The position numbers were made by a program, and so were the translations under genes. Under the pieces are notes generated by a model. The model did not search any database. It was not told the origin of the DNA and saw only the letters and a program-made list of their open reading frames with translations. A stretch of DNA of 64,000 nt from Fuscovulum sp. (GTDB taxonomy: Bacteria; Pseudomonadota; Alphaproteobacteria; Rhodobacterales; Rhodobacteraceae), in the NCBI GenBank assembly GCA_035192965.1, contig CP136571.1, positions 1,880,501-1,944,500 on the forward strand, given 5' to 3'. Positions 8,232-16,648 of this stretch are shown in pieces; within the stretch, counting starts at the first letter, position 1; each line of letters opens with the position of its first letter.

Positions 8232-9224
8232 ATGACCACCTCAGTCGTCGATCCCCTCTCTGATGTGCTGGCCTTGCTCAGGCCGCACGACTGTGTTGCT
8301 GCGGGCCTTGATGCCGGGGGCGATTGGGCCATTCGCTATGCCCCGCACGCCGGCCTCAAATGCATTGGTATCGACAAGGGCGGCTGTTGGCTGAACCTAG
8401 AAAGCCTGCCTGCGCCGCTTTGGTTGTGTGAGGGCGACTGCGTGATCCTGCCGCGCGGCAAGGCCTTTGTCCTCTCTGCGCGCGGTGCCCGTCTGGGGGA
8501 TGCGGCCGAGACGGTGCATTCCGCGCCGTTGCACGGGGATACGGCGCAACTCGGCGGCGGGGGCGACTTCTTCATGACAGGGGCGCGGTTCCTGTTGTCA
8601 GGCCAGGCGGCCGAGATGCTAATGGCGACGCTCCCCGATGCCATCGTGGTCCGGGTCGCGGCCAACGACCGCGCCGCCAGCAGTGAGTGCGTGCGTTGGG
8701 CAATCACCCGAATCGCCGCCGAGCTTCGCCAGCGTCGTCCCGGCTGTGCCAGCTCTATTGAGCATCTGTCACATGTCTTGCTTATCGAGCTGATGCGCCT
8801 TCACCTCGAAGAAGGGCAAGAGAACCAGATCGGATGGAGCGCAGCGCTTGCCGACCCATTCATTCGCCGCGCCCTCACTGCGATGCACCAGGACCTTTCC
8901 AACCCGTGGACGGTGGCGACGCTGGCCAAGCAGGCGGGCCTTTCGCGCACTGCCTTCGCTGTCCGCTTCGCGCGACGCGTCGGCCAAACCCCGATGAACT
9001 ACATGACGATGTGGCGGATGCTTTGGGCCGCCAAGCGCCTTGATCGGGACGGTACAACGGTGGCTGCGGCCGCGGCCGAGGTCGGATACGCGTCTGAGAG
9101 TGCGTTCACAGCAGCATTCAAACGCACTCTGGGAAAGACGCCGAGACGGTTCGTGGACGAGTCCATGACTGCGGCACCGCCCCACATCCCGGCAGCGCAT
9201 CGCGATTTCACGATGGGGGCGTAA
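8232..9224 (+). CDS. AraC-family transcriptional regulator with cupin-like sensor domain
   Basis: The most likely start is the ATG at 8232, which has an AGGAT ribosome-binding site 7 bases upstream (330 residues). Other in-frame ATGs lie at 8226 and 8148. The N-terminal half (about 10-190) resembles the cupin sensor of RCS/AraC_binding_6 regulators. The C-terminal 100 residues hold the two AraC HTH motifs (WTVATLAKQAGLSRTAFAVR and VAAAAAEVGYASESAFTAAF) and end in GKTPRRF. It diverges from the SnoaL-NmrA pair, its probable targets. The ligand is unknown. Confidence 0.88.
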   Translation: MTTSVVDPLSDVLALLRPHDCVAAGLDAGGDWAIRYAPHAGLKCIGIDKGGCWLNLESLPAPLWLCEGDCVILPRGKAFVLSARGARLGDAAETVHSAPLHGDTAQLGGGGDFFMTGARFLLSGQAAEMLMATLPDAIVVRVAANDRAASSECVRWAITRIAAELRQRRPGCASSIEHLSHVLLIELMRLHLEEGQENQIGWSAALADPFIRRALTAMHQDLSNPWTVATLAKQAGLSRTAFAVRFARRVGQTPMNYMTMWRMLWAAKRLDRDGTTVAAAAAEVGYASESAFTAAFKRTLGKTPRRFVDESMTAAPPHIPAAHRDFTMGA

Positions 9225-9809
9225 CCTTCGCCAACCAAGGCCGGATTGTCTTTCACGCGCTTGAGGTGCCGGACAGGATCCACCAGGATCCCTAGTTTTC
9301 CGAGCACGTTACGCTGTTGCAGGAATGAAGGAAGAAGCCCGTAGAAGGGTGCCCCAAGTGACGTTGCCCCCGACTTCTATCCAGCGTGAGCGAGACTCCG
9401 GGTGTGAGTTTTGCCTGTCTGGGCGGGTTGGGCAACGGGGGCTGGCGCGGAGCCTTTCTGGTCTACGCTTTTGCATGCAACCATTTCGACCTAAAGCGCA
9501 CGCTCACGTCACAAGACCATCGCAAGGCCATTCTCGCCGCCGCTCGAACACGGTGCGGCAGTCTCTGCGTTGACTTATGTCAACGATGGGTGTGCCATAT
9601 AGACTAGGGTCTGCTCTCGCGTGACCGTTCCGAACGGCTCGACCGCTGTACCGTCATTCATGGGCGCGCATGGCCAGGGCCCTGTGGCGTCACGCATGTT
9701 CAGTAAAGTTGTCATATCTTTGCCGTTTTAGTGAAGAAGGACGCTAGCCCGTAGCTGCCGGGTCAATCGACGATCTAGTCGCGAGCACCGAACTCAACTG
9801 GAGGCCCGA
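9225..9809. other. 585-base intergenic region
   Basis: No convincing gene is seen. Short frames at 9325-9607 have no ribosome-binding site or recognisable product. The region contains an FNR-type box (9570-9583) and a -10-like TATAGA (9598-9603) upstream of the hybrid kinase, leaving about 200 bases of leader. Confidence 0.6.
9570..9583. promoter_or_regulatory. FNR/FnrL-type binding site
   Basis: TTGAC-TTAT-GTCAA is a perfect 5+5 inverted repeat with a 4-base spacer and fits the FNR/FnrL pattern TTGAY-N4-RTCAA. A TATAGA hexamer follows at 9598-9603. The site is centred about 35-41 bases before a start point served by that hexamer, a position typical of FNR activation. The only gene in the right direction is the hybrid kinase at 9810. 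Confidence 0.6.
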
Positions 9810-11864
9810 TTGTTACCCGCTTGGAAAGTTCCATCCTTTTCCACTCAGCTTGTCTTGGTGCTGTTTGGGCTTTCCATACTTGCCATGTTGGGCAGTATTG
9901 GGGTCGCCGTCCGCGCCATGACGCTCATCGACAGCGAGGCGGCAGCACGCGAGGGACGGCTGGCGTTGCAAGCGCTTGAGGCAGAACGCACGCAGATTGC
10001 CGTCGATCAACAAAGCGCAACGATCTGGGATGACGCTATTGAAGCAGTGGCGTCACGCGACATCCGCTTTATCGAAGACAACCTTGGCGTCTGGATGCAT
10101 GACTACTTCGGCCATGACGAGAGCTATGTTCTCACGTCTGAAGGTCAGCCGATATACGCCGCGATGAATGGGATGACCGTCGATCCTGCCGTCCTGGCGG
10201 ACGCGAATTCTCCGATCCCTGCCATGATCGGCCGCCTTCATTCGGCCTTGGCTGATGCGAACGTCCATCGGACCGAAGAGGCAGAGGGGCCAGAGGCGCT
10301 TTACGTTTCCGAAATCGGTCGGCTTCGCGGCCAGCCTGCGTTCATCAGCATCGTCCCCATCCTTTCAGACACCGGCGATCTGGCTCAAGAGCCCGGGACA
10401 GAATATTTGCATGTCGCAGTGCAATATCTGGACGAGTCCTTCGCAAAACGCGTTGCCGCGCCCATGGAGTTATCCGAATCCGGCTTTTCGGACACCCCGC
10501 CCCAAGGGCAACTCTACGGGGTGCCTCTGGTGGATTCCGGCGGGGCGACAGTGACTTGGTTCAGTTGGCAGGGCTATACGCCGGGGCGGACACTGATCAG
10601 CCACCTGTTTCCGATCTTGCTTATCTGGTTCGCCATCATCTGCACCCTTCTTTATCTTGCGGCGCACCGGCTCGTCCGCATTTCGTCACAGCTCGAAGAG
10701 GCCCGGGTAAAGGCCGAAGAGATGAGCAAGACGAAGTCGATCTTTCTTGCCAATATGAGCCACGAAATTCGCACGCCCTTGAACGGTGTTCTGGGCATGG
10801 CCGAAATCCTGCAGGGCTATATGTCCACGCCCGAAACGCTGCGTATGGTCTCGACCATCCGACAGTCGGGGGAAACGCTGCTGACGGTGCTGAACTCGAT
10901 CCTCGACATGTCGAAGATTGAGGCCGGAAAGATGGAACTTGAAACGGTCCCCCTCGTGCCTTCCGATATCTTGGCTCAGGTGGAAGCGCTTCATCGTGTA
11001 AAGGCCGAAGAGAAGGGGCTGGATCTTCAGGTGTTCACCAGGGCTGGCGCTGACAACGCGCGCTTGGGTGACCCGCACCGGCTGGTCCAGATCCTGAACA
11101 ACCTTCTGAGCAACGCGATCAAGTTCACGGACCATGGCCATGTCCGTGTGAAACTCTCCTGCCGTCCGGGAAAACCCGTCATCATCGATATCAGCGACAC
11201 CGGCGTTGGCATGACCGAGGCGCAACTGTCGCGTGTTTTTGAGAGCTTTGAACAAGCCGACGGCTCGATGGCGCGCCGATTTGGCGGGACGGGTTTGGGC
11301 CTTTCCATCGTGAGGCAACTCGTTGTCCTGATGGGCGGAATGATCACGATCAAAAGCCGCCCGGGCGAAGGCACAGAGGTTCGCGTCGTCATTCCGCTGC
11401 CCGAGGCACCGGATGGTTCCATGCTGGTCGCGAAATCCGAAGCCGTTCTTGACGCTGCAATCCTGATGGGCAAACGGCTTCTCGTGGCCGATGACAACCA
11501 GACGAACCGCCTTGTTGTGTCAGAGATGCTTGCTCAGACGGGCGTGAAGCTGACCATGGTGGAAAACGGGCAAGACGCCGTTTCCACCTGGCTCAAGGCA
11601 ATTGAGGACGAACAGCCCTTCGATCTGCTCTTGCTGGATATCACCATGCCTGTTTTGGATGGTCTGGGCGCACTTGCGATGATCCGGGGTAAGGAAGAGG
11701 AAAAACATCGTCGGCCCGTCCCGGCGATTGCGGTCACGGCGAATGCGATGCCAAATCAGGTTGCCGACTACATCATGGGCGGGTTCGACACCCATCTCGC
11801 CAAACCGTTCAAACAGCGGGACCTTTTGCATGCGCTGACATCGTTGCTGGACAGTGCCCGGTGA
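9810..11864 (+). CDS. Hybrid sensor histidine kinase/response regulator with CHASE4 sensor domain
   Basis: The start is a TTG with a CTGGAGG ribosome-binding site 5 bases upstream (684 residues). The layout is membrane helix (about 9-33), a periplasmic CHASE4-like domain (about 40-255, with WDDAIEAV near its start), second helix (about 265-290), HisKA with H-box NMSHEIRTP (His318), and HATPase (N-box LNNLLSNAIKF, G-boxes DTGVGM and GGTGLGLS). A receiver follows, with phospho-acceptor Asp610 in LLLDITMPV. No Hpt domain is present, so a separate phosphotransfer protein or a cis-inhibitory receiver is expected. It is monocistronic, with an FNR-type box upstream. Confidence 0.9.
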   Translation: MLPAWKVPSFSTQLVLVLFGLSILAMLGSIGVAVRAMTLIDSEAAAREGRLALQALEAERTQIAVDQQSATIWDDAIEAVASRDIRFIEDNLGVWMHDYFGHDESYVLTSEGQPIYAAMNGMTVDPAVLADANSPIPAMIGRLHSALADANVHRTEEAEGPEALYVSEIGRLRGQPAFISIVPILSDTGDLAQEPGTEYLHVAVQYLDESFAKRVAAPMELSESGFSDTPPQGQLYGVPLVDSGGATVTWFSWQGYTPGRTLISHLFPILLIWFAIICTLLYLAAHRLVRISSQLEEARVKAEEMSKTKSIFLANMSHEIRTPLNGVLGMAEILQGYMSTPETLRMVSTIRQSGETLLTVLNSILDMSKIEAGKMELETVPLVPSDILAQVEALHRVKAEEKGLDLQVFTRAGADNARLGDPHRLVQILNNLLSNAIKFTDHGHVRVKLSCRPGKPVIIDISDTGVGMTEAQLSRVFESFEQADGSMARRFGGTGLGLSIVRQLVVLMGGMITIKSRPGEGTEVRVVIPLPEAPDGSMLVAKSEAVLDAAILMGKRLLVADDNQTNRLVVSEMLAQTGVKLTMVENGQDAVSTWLKAIEDEQPFDLLLLDITMPVLDGLGALAMIRGKEEEKHRRPVPAIAVTANAMPNQVADYIMGGFDTHLAKPFKQRDLLHALTSLLDSAR

Positions 11865-12019
11865 TCCCGCCGCAACTGGTCTGCGAACATGGATCAACGC
11901 TCCCCTGTGCCGTTTCTTCAAGCCCCGCCGCGCCCCATCTGTCCGCACCGCTGCCGATGCACCGTTGCGGGGGCAGGGGCGTTATACTAGGTACATGACA
12001 AGTTGAACTGGAGGCATCC

Positions 12020-12751
12020 ATGCCCTTCCTGCGCGGGTCCGGGGAACATTCGGACAGGATCGTCCGGCGCAAGCTTTCGGATCAGGTGCTGGAACGGCTG
12101 CGCGAAATGATCCGCAGCGGCGAGTTGAAGCCCGGTGATGCCATGCCCTCTGAACGTGTGCTGATGGAGCGGTTCCAGGTCGGTCGCCCGGCGATCCGCG
12201 AAGCGTTGCAATCGCTCAACCACGCGGGCCTTGTGTCGATCACGCAGGGTGAACGCACGCGGGTGAATGTCATCGACGCCGGAACTTTTTTCGAGCAAAG
12301 CAACGATATCGCGCGGCTTCTTCTGAACGTCGCGCCGTCGAACCTCCAGCACCTGAAAGAGGTGCGGACCATGTTCGAACTGGGGATCGTCCGTGTCGCC
12401 GCCGAACGTGCCACCCCTGCCGACGTCACCGACTTGCGCGCCGCATTGGACCTGCAGAAAGCCCGGCTTGGGGGCGATCCGATGCCTTTCATCGAAGCCG
12501 ATATCCGCTTTCACGTCCGCATCGCGGCCATCTGCGCGAACCCGATCATCAGCGCCACCAGTCAGGCCATGCTGCGCTGGCTGTTCGAATATCACACCGC
12601 TTTGCTGCACTGGTCCGGCAATGAAGAAATCACGCTGGCCGAACATGCCAGCATCGTCGACCAGATCGCCGCCAATGCCCCCGACCGCGCGGTTGAGATG
12701 ATGCGCGCCCATCTGGATCGGTCGCGCAACATGATCGCCAACGACTCCTGA
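12020..12751 (+). CDS. GntR-family regulator with FCD domain, probable regulator of the apionate cluster
   Basis: The 243-residue protein has a GntR winged helix at about residues 15-80 (DQVLERLREMIRSGELKPGD, then MERFQVGRPAIREALQSL) and an FCD effector domain at about 95-230 with the metal-site helix residues of FadR-subfamily sensors. A CTGGAGG ribosome-binding site precedes the ATG, and TATACT at 11983-11988 is a likely -10. It lies just downstream of, and convergent to, the RuBisCO-like/apnL/apnO operon. FCD regulators usually bind sugar acids, so D-apionate or a derivative is a reasonable ligand, by inference. Confidence 0.88.
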   Translation: MPFLRGSGEHSDRIVRRKLSDQVLERLREMIRSGELKPGDAMPSERVLMERFQVGRPAIREALQSLNHAGLVSITQGERTRVNVIDAGTFFEQSNDIARLLLNVAPSNLQHLKEVRTMFELGIVRVAAERATPADVTDLRAALDLQKARLGGDPMPFIEADIRFHVRIAAICANPIISATSQAMLRWLFEYHTALLHWSGNEEITLAEHASIVDQIAANAPDRAVEMMRAHLDRSRNMIANDS

Positions 12752-12811
12752 CCTTGACCCTGGCCCTGACCCCGGCGCGCCCCGCCGTTCCCTTGCGGTC
12801 AGGTCCCCGGT

Positions 12812-14059
12812 TCAGCCATAGGTCCGCAGCGCCGCCGCCAGTGCCGGGCTGTCCTTCGCCGCCTGCGCCAGTGTAAGCCCCGCCATCGCCGCTGCCCAAG
12901 CATCCTGCAATGACCGCACGCCCCCGGCTGGCCCATCCGCATGCGCCATGATCCCGCCCCCGGCGGCAAAGATCAAATCCGGGCTTTGCAAAGCCGCCCA
13001 AGTGTCAAAGGCCTGCAAGGCCGTCTGCCCCGATGAAAACACCGGCATGGTGATCCCCGGATTGTCCGCCGACAGCGGCGATATCAGCGACCGGGCCGAA
13101 GCCAGCACGCTGTCATCCCCCTCGCAGAACTTGTTGCGCAAGCCGTTCACATGCATGTGGTCCGCCCCCGCCAGACGCCACAGCTTGGACCAGGCCGGAT
13201 AGTCGAACCCCAGCGCGGGATGACGCGACAGGTATCCCCATCCGTTGCGGTGCAGGTGAATGGGCAGTTGCGCATGCCGACGTAGCGCCAGCATCCCCGT
13301 CAGCCCCACCGAATTGGCGCTGGCCATCACGCAGGTGCCGCCGTGCTGCAGCACCAGATCATGCCGCGCCCGCATCTCGTCTACTTCACCGGTCAGGTTG
13401 AAGGCATACATCACCTTCTTTCCCGTCCGCTCGGCATGGGCGTTGATGACCGCCATCACCGCACGCACCCGGTCGTCAAAGGGGCACACAGAGCCATCGG
13501 CCTGCAACTCGTCATCCTTGATGAAGTCGATACCTGCGGCACAAAGCATATCGACCATAGCCGCCGTTTCCGTCGCCGTCAGCCCGATGGACGGCTTGAT
13601 GATCGTCCCGATCAGCGGCCGCCCCCGCACACCGGACAGTTCCCGCGTCCCGTCGATGCCAAAGGCCGGGCGCGGGCTGGCCGCGACAAGCGATGCCGGA
13701 AAGCGTAGATCCGTCAGCCGCAATCCCGCCACGCAGTTCAACTCGAACAGGTTGCCTGCGGCTGTGGCCAGTATGTTGGGCAAACTCATGCCCGTATTGG
13801 CCAGCGGCCAGGACAGCGTGATGCGCGCCCGCCGATGCGGTGCCTCCGGCCGTGCGGCCCCCGGCAGGGCGGGGCCCGCCACATCGCCCATGTCGACGAT
13901 CCGCTCCACCCGTGCGGCGGATCGCGCCTTCAGCGCCTCTGTCTCACCCGGCACCGCCATGAAGGTGCCCGAAGACTGCTCTCCCGCAATCGTCGCAGCT
14001 GCGGCTTCGACAGGGATCGCCGTCTCAAGGATGTAGTCGGCTTCGAATCTGTCGGTCAT
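12812..14059 (-). CDS. RuBisCO-like protein, 3-oxo-isoapionate-4-phosphate-processing enzyme (OiaX or OiaT type)
   Basis: This 415-residue form-IV RuBisCO homologue keeps the catalytic-type motifs GTIIKPSIGL (Lys155) and the metal-site IDFIKDDE (carbamylatable Lys181 with Asp183/Glu184). In known apionate pathways a RuBisCO-like protein either decarboxylates 3-oxo-isoapionate 4-phosphate to L-erythrulose 1-phosphate (OiaX) or cleaves it by transcarboxylation/hydrolysis (OiaT). I cannot decide between them without an alignment. Its start overlaps the apnL stop (ATGA), so they are translationally coupled. OiaK encoded opposite would supply its substrate. Confidence 0.85.
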   Translation of the reverse strand: MTDRFEADYILETAIPVEAAAATIAGEQSSGTFMAVPGETEALKARSAARVERIVDMGDVAGPALPGAARPEAPHRRARITLSWPLANTGMSLPNILATAAGNLFELNCVAGLRLTDLRFPASLVAASPRPAFGIDGTRELSGVRGRPLIGTIIKPSIGLTATETAAMVDMLCAAGIDFIKDDELQADGSVCPFDDRVRAVMAVINAHAERTGKKVMYAFNLTGEVDEMRARHDLVLQHGGTCVMASANSVGLTGMLALRRHAQLPIHLHRNGWGYLSRHPALGFDYPAWSKLWRLAGADHMHVNGLRNKFCEGDDSVLASARSLISPLSADNPGITMPVFSSGQTALQAFDTWAALQSPDLIFAAGGGIMAHADGPAGGVRSLQDAWAAAMAGLTLAQAAKDSPALAAALRTYG

Positions 14060-15702
14060 GGCCTTGCGTCCCTTTGCGTATCAAGCAGAACTGCGCTTTC
14101 GGCAGGTATTGGGGAAAGCCCCGGCACTGCTGCGACGGGCCGGGAGGTACAATTGGCGGCAAGCCCCATATCGCCCGCCTCGATCACCACAACCCCGCCC
14201 ATAGCGCGGATGCGCACCATCCGACCCGCCATAGCCGCCGCCTGCCGGATCACATCGGCCAGCGGTCCCTTCGCCCCCAGCGGCCCGTCCGGCATGGCCA
14301 GCGCAAGGCTTGCCACCCCCGCTTGCGCCGCTGCGGCCAGCGCCGCCACGGCATAGGCAGCGGCAAATCCTGTGGGCTGGCGGGGATCGTCTATTGCCAT
14401 GGGCAGGCGCAGACCATCCGGGTTCAGTGCCACTGCATCACCATAGGGGTTGCAGCGCATCCCGATGGAGACCAGCCCCAGATGCAGCGGCTTCTCCCCT
14501 GCAATCGCCCGCGCCGTGGCAAGGATGTCGGGCAGCGCTTCGATCGTCTGCCAGACCGACAGGTCATCGGCGGCATGGACAATGGCCGTGTTGCCGAATG
14601 TCACGAAATCCATCGCCGCCGGATCGGGCCTACACCGGTTCAGTTCGGTGAAATTCGTCAGGCTGCCACCCCCCACCAACGCGCCCGGAAACCCCGCGCG
14701 CAGAAGGGGCAGGGCGTCTTGCGGCTGCGCCCCGGCGGGCCAAGGCCCCTCGGGCTGATGGCTTTTCAGATAGGGGCGGGGCAGGGCGGTAACCCGGTCG
14801 GGCTGCAGACCCGCCGCCTGCGCGGCGGCGATCAACGCGGCAAGATCGGGCAGGTCATCGAACACGATCTCCAGCGCCGCCAACCCTGGCGTTGCCATGG
14901 CCCGAAGGTCGCCCTCAGGCGTGGCCCGCTCCATCCGGAACTGCACCGGCACCCCGGCAAACGCGGCCAGCGCCGCGCTGTCTGACAGCCCCGGCTCATG
15001 TGCCAGCATCACCTGCGGCATCCGCACCTCAACCGCAGGCGCAGCCTCCGCTACGACCGGCACGCTGCCCATGCCCCGCAGCGCCAGCGTCACCCGTTGC
15101 CGAACCACCGCGCCTGCCGCGACGTCATAGGGCCGGGGCAGCGACAGCGGGCGGCAATAGGTCTTGAACGACGCATCCGACCAGTTGCGTTGATCCTCCA
15201 TCTCGAACACCTCGCCGTCAAAGGCGATGTCCACTTCGACCCCATCCACCACATGCCGCATCCCCGCAATGTCGCGGGCCGGTTGCCCGGGGCTGATCAG
15301 CGCGGGAAAGACCGTGTCCGTCACCGCGCCACCCGGATGGCGCAGATGCAGCGCCGATCCGGCCACCCCCCGGATTGGATGCAACAGCGTGAACCCCGCC
15401 CGGTTGATGCGCGCCGCTTTGGGAAAGGTAATCTCCACCTCGGCCATCAGCGCATCAGGCGTCAGCGTGACATGGAACCTGCCCGTGAACACCCCTTCCC
15501 GGCAGGCGAAATGGCGGGTCAGGTGGTCTTGGCCAATTTCCTCGAACAAGGGCGTTGTCAGATGCGTGCCCCAATCGGCATTGCGCACCGGATAGGTCAG
15601 CCCGCGCAGCACCTCGACCCCGCCAAAGGTCACCGCGCCCAACCCGCCCTCGCGCAATTCCGCGCTGATCGGCCCGGCCGTCAGATGCTGCGCGACTGTC
15701 AT
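14056..15702 (-). CDS. apnL: D-apionate lactonase
   Basis: I place the start at 15702 (MTVAQHLTAGPISAEL, 548 residues) behind a GGCGGGG ribosome-binding site; an upstream in-frame ATG would overlap apnO. Size and sequence fit the D-apionate lactonase family, which hydrolyses D-apionolactone to D-apionate. The N-terminal half is a beta-rich domain (LRGLTYPVRNADWGTHL, EDQRNWSDASFKTYCRP) and the C-terminal half is a TIM-like region containing ALVGGGSLTNFTELNR. It sits between apnO (13 bases upstream) and the RuBisCO-like gene (overlap), which supports the assignment. The usual upstream D-apiose dehydrogenase is absent from the window. Confidence 0.87.
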   Translation of the reverse strand: MTVAQHLTAGPISAELREGGLGAVTFGGVEVLRGLTYPVRNADWGTHLTTPLFEEIGQDHLTRHFACREGVFTGRFHVTLTPDALMAEVEITFPKAARINRAGFTLLHPIRGVAGSALHLRHPGGAVTDTVFPALISPGQPARDIAGMRHVVDGVEVDIAFDGEVFEMEDQRNWSDASFKTYCRPLSLPRPYDVAAGAVVRQRVTLALRGMGSVPVVAEAAPAVEVRMPQVMLAHEPGLSDSAALAAFAGVPVQFRMERATPEGDLRAMATPGLAALEIVFDDLPDLAALIAAAQAAGLQPDRVTALPRPYLKSHQPEGPWPAGAQPQDALPLLRAGFPGALVGGGSLTNFTELNRCRPDPAAMDFVTFGNTAIVHAADDLSVWQTIEALPDILATARAIAGEKPLHLGLVSIGMRCNPYGDAVALNPDGLRLPMAIDDPRQPTGFAAAYAVAALAAAAQAGVASLALAMPDGPLGAKGPLADVIRQAAAMAGRMVRIRAMGGVVVIEAGDMGLAANCTSRPVAAVPGLSPIPAESAVLLDTQRDARP

Positions 15703-15715
15703 TTTGTCCCCGCCG

Positions 15716-16546
15716 TCAGGTGATGCGCTTGATGCTTTCGGTAATCTCGTCCCAGTCAAACACGCGCTTCCAGTCGTCCTTCATCAGCACCGGAATCCCG
15801 AACTGGATCGCCTTGTTGCAGGCGTCTGAAAACACCCCCACGCGTTCCTCAAAGATCACCGCGCCCAGAATGTTCATATGCCCCAGCAGAAAATCGCGTG
15901 CGCAGTCATGGCTGACACCGGACCTGCGCACACATTCATCCATCGCCTCGCGCATGATCGTCATCAGCGACGCCGCGACCGTCTCCGACAGCCCCGGCTC
16001 CAGCATCGCCATTTGCGCCACCGTCACCTCATGGCTGCGCATCACGGGCGCATAGATCGCCCGCGCGATCCGGTCACCCAAGTCGTAATGCTCGCGCGGG
16101 CCCTGCATCAGGGCGTTGACGATGGCCTGTTTGGCCGCGATGCCGCCGAAATGGTCGGCCTTTCCTTCTGGCGTCACCTCGTCGTTATAGATCGGCGGGT
16201 GGCAGGGATGGGTGATGAAATAGCTGATATCGGCCCGCTCCGGCAGATGCCCCACAAAGGGTGCCGCCGCATCCAGAACCACCACCATGGTGCCCGGGCG
16301 CAGCATTGGCACGACCTCGGCCGCGACACGCCCGATATGGGTGTCCGGCACCGCAAGGATCACCGCATCCGCATCGGCCACCGCCGCCTCGGCCGGCACG
16401 CAATCCGCCCCCCAGGCTTCTTTCACGCGCTGCTGCCCCGCCGGGTTCACCTCGACATAGGACACATGGAAATCCGTCTTCGCCAGGTTAAGCGACAGCC
16501 GCATCCCCATCTTTCCCCCCGCACCGAACAACGCAATTCTTGTCAT
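15716..16546 (-). CDS. apnO: D-apionate oxidoisomerase
   Basis: The 276-residue protein has an N-terminal Rossmann fold (FGAGGKMGMRL) and a helical C-terminal domain, with the THPCHPPIYNDE segment typical of the ApnO group related to ketol-acid reductoisomerases and 6-phosphogluconate-dehydrogenase-like enzymes. ApnO converts D-apionate to 3-oxo-isoapionate with NAD+. It is the first gene of the leftward operon apnO-apnL-RuBisCO-like, with an AGGAAAG ribosome-binding site 7 bases before the ATG. It diverges from oiaK. Confidence 0.88.
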   Translation of the reverse strand: MTRIALFGAGGKMGMRLSLNLAKTDFHVSYVEVNPAGQQRVKEAWGADCVPAEAAVADADAVILAVPDTHIGRVAAEVVPMLRPGTMVVVLDAAAPFVGHLPERADISYFITHPCHPPIYNDEVTPEGKADHFGGIAAKQAIVNALMQGPREHYDLGDRIARAIYAPVMRSHEVTVAQMAMLEPGLSETVAASLMTIMREAMDECVRRSGVSHDCARDFLLGHMNILGAVIFEERVGVFSDACNKAIQFGIPVLMKDDWKRVFDWDEITESIKRIT

Positions 16547-16570
16547 CGCAGCACTTTCCTAATGCAGTGG

Positions 16571-16600
16571 GTTGATGGTCAACTGGTATGACCTCATAAT
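16571..16600 (+). promoter_or_regulatory. Sigma70-type promoter with embedded palindromic operator between apnO and oiaK
   Basis: TTGATG (16572-16577) and CATAAT (16595-16600) are separated by 17 bases and point toward oiaK. Inside lie two symmetric elements: GTTGA-TGG-TCAAC (16571-16583) and GGTCA-N7-TGACC (16577-16593). The latter contains TGGT-ATG-ACCT, similar to FadR-subfamily GntR boxes. A regulator bound here would cover the spacer and block both divergent units. The GntR protein at 12020 is the natural candidate. Confidence 0.55.
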
Positions 16601-16648
16601 AAGATACGGGTCAAGTCAAGGACGACGTCGACACGCAGGAGGTGGCCC

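Noticed and set aside
8999..9307. Leftward 102-codon frame overlapping the AraC gene end
   Set aside because: Mostly antisense to the AraC HTH region, with no recognisable product or ribosome-binding site.
9325..9607. Two short rightward frames before the hybrid kinase
   Set aside because: Weak starts and no similarity I can recognise. The region is better explained as intergenic regulatory DNA.
12121..12160. AACG-N15-GTTCC (leftward) inside the first GntR gene
   Set aside because: The spacing is 15, it lies within coding sequence and no leftward gene follows.
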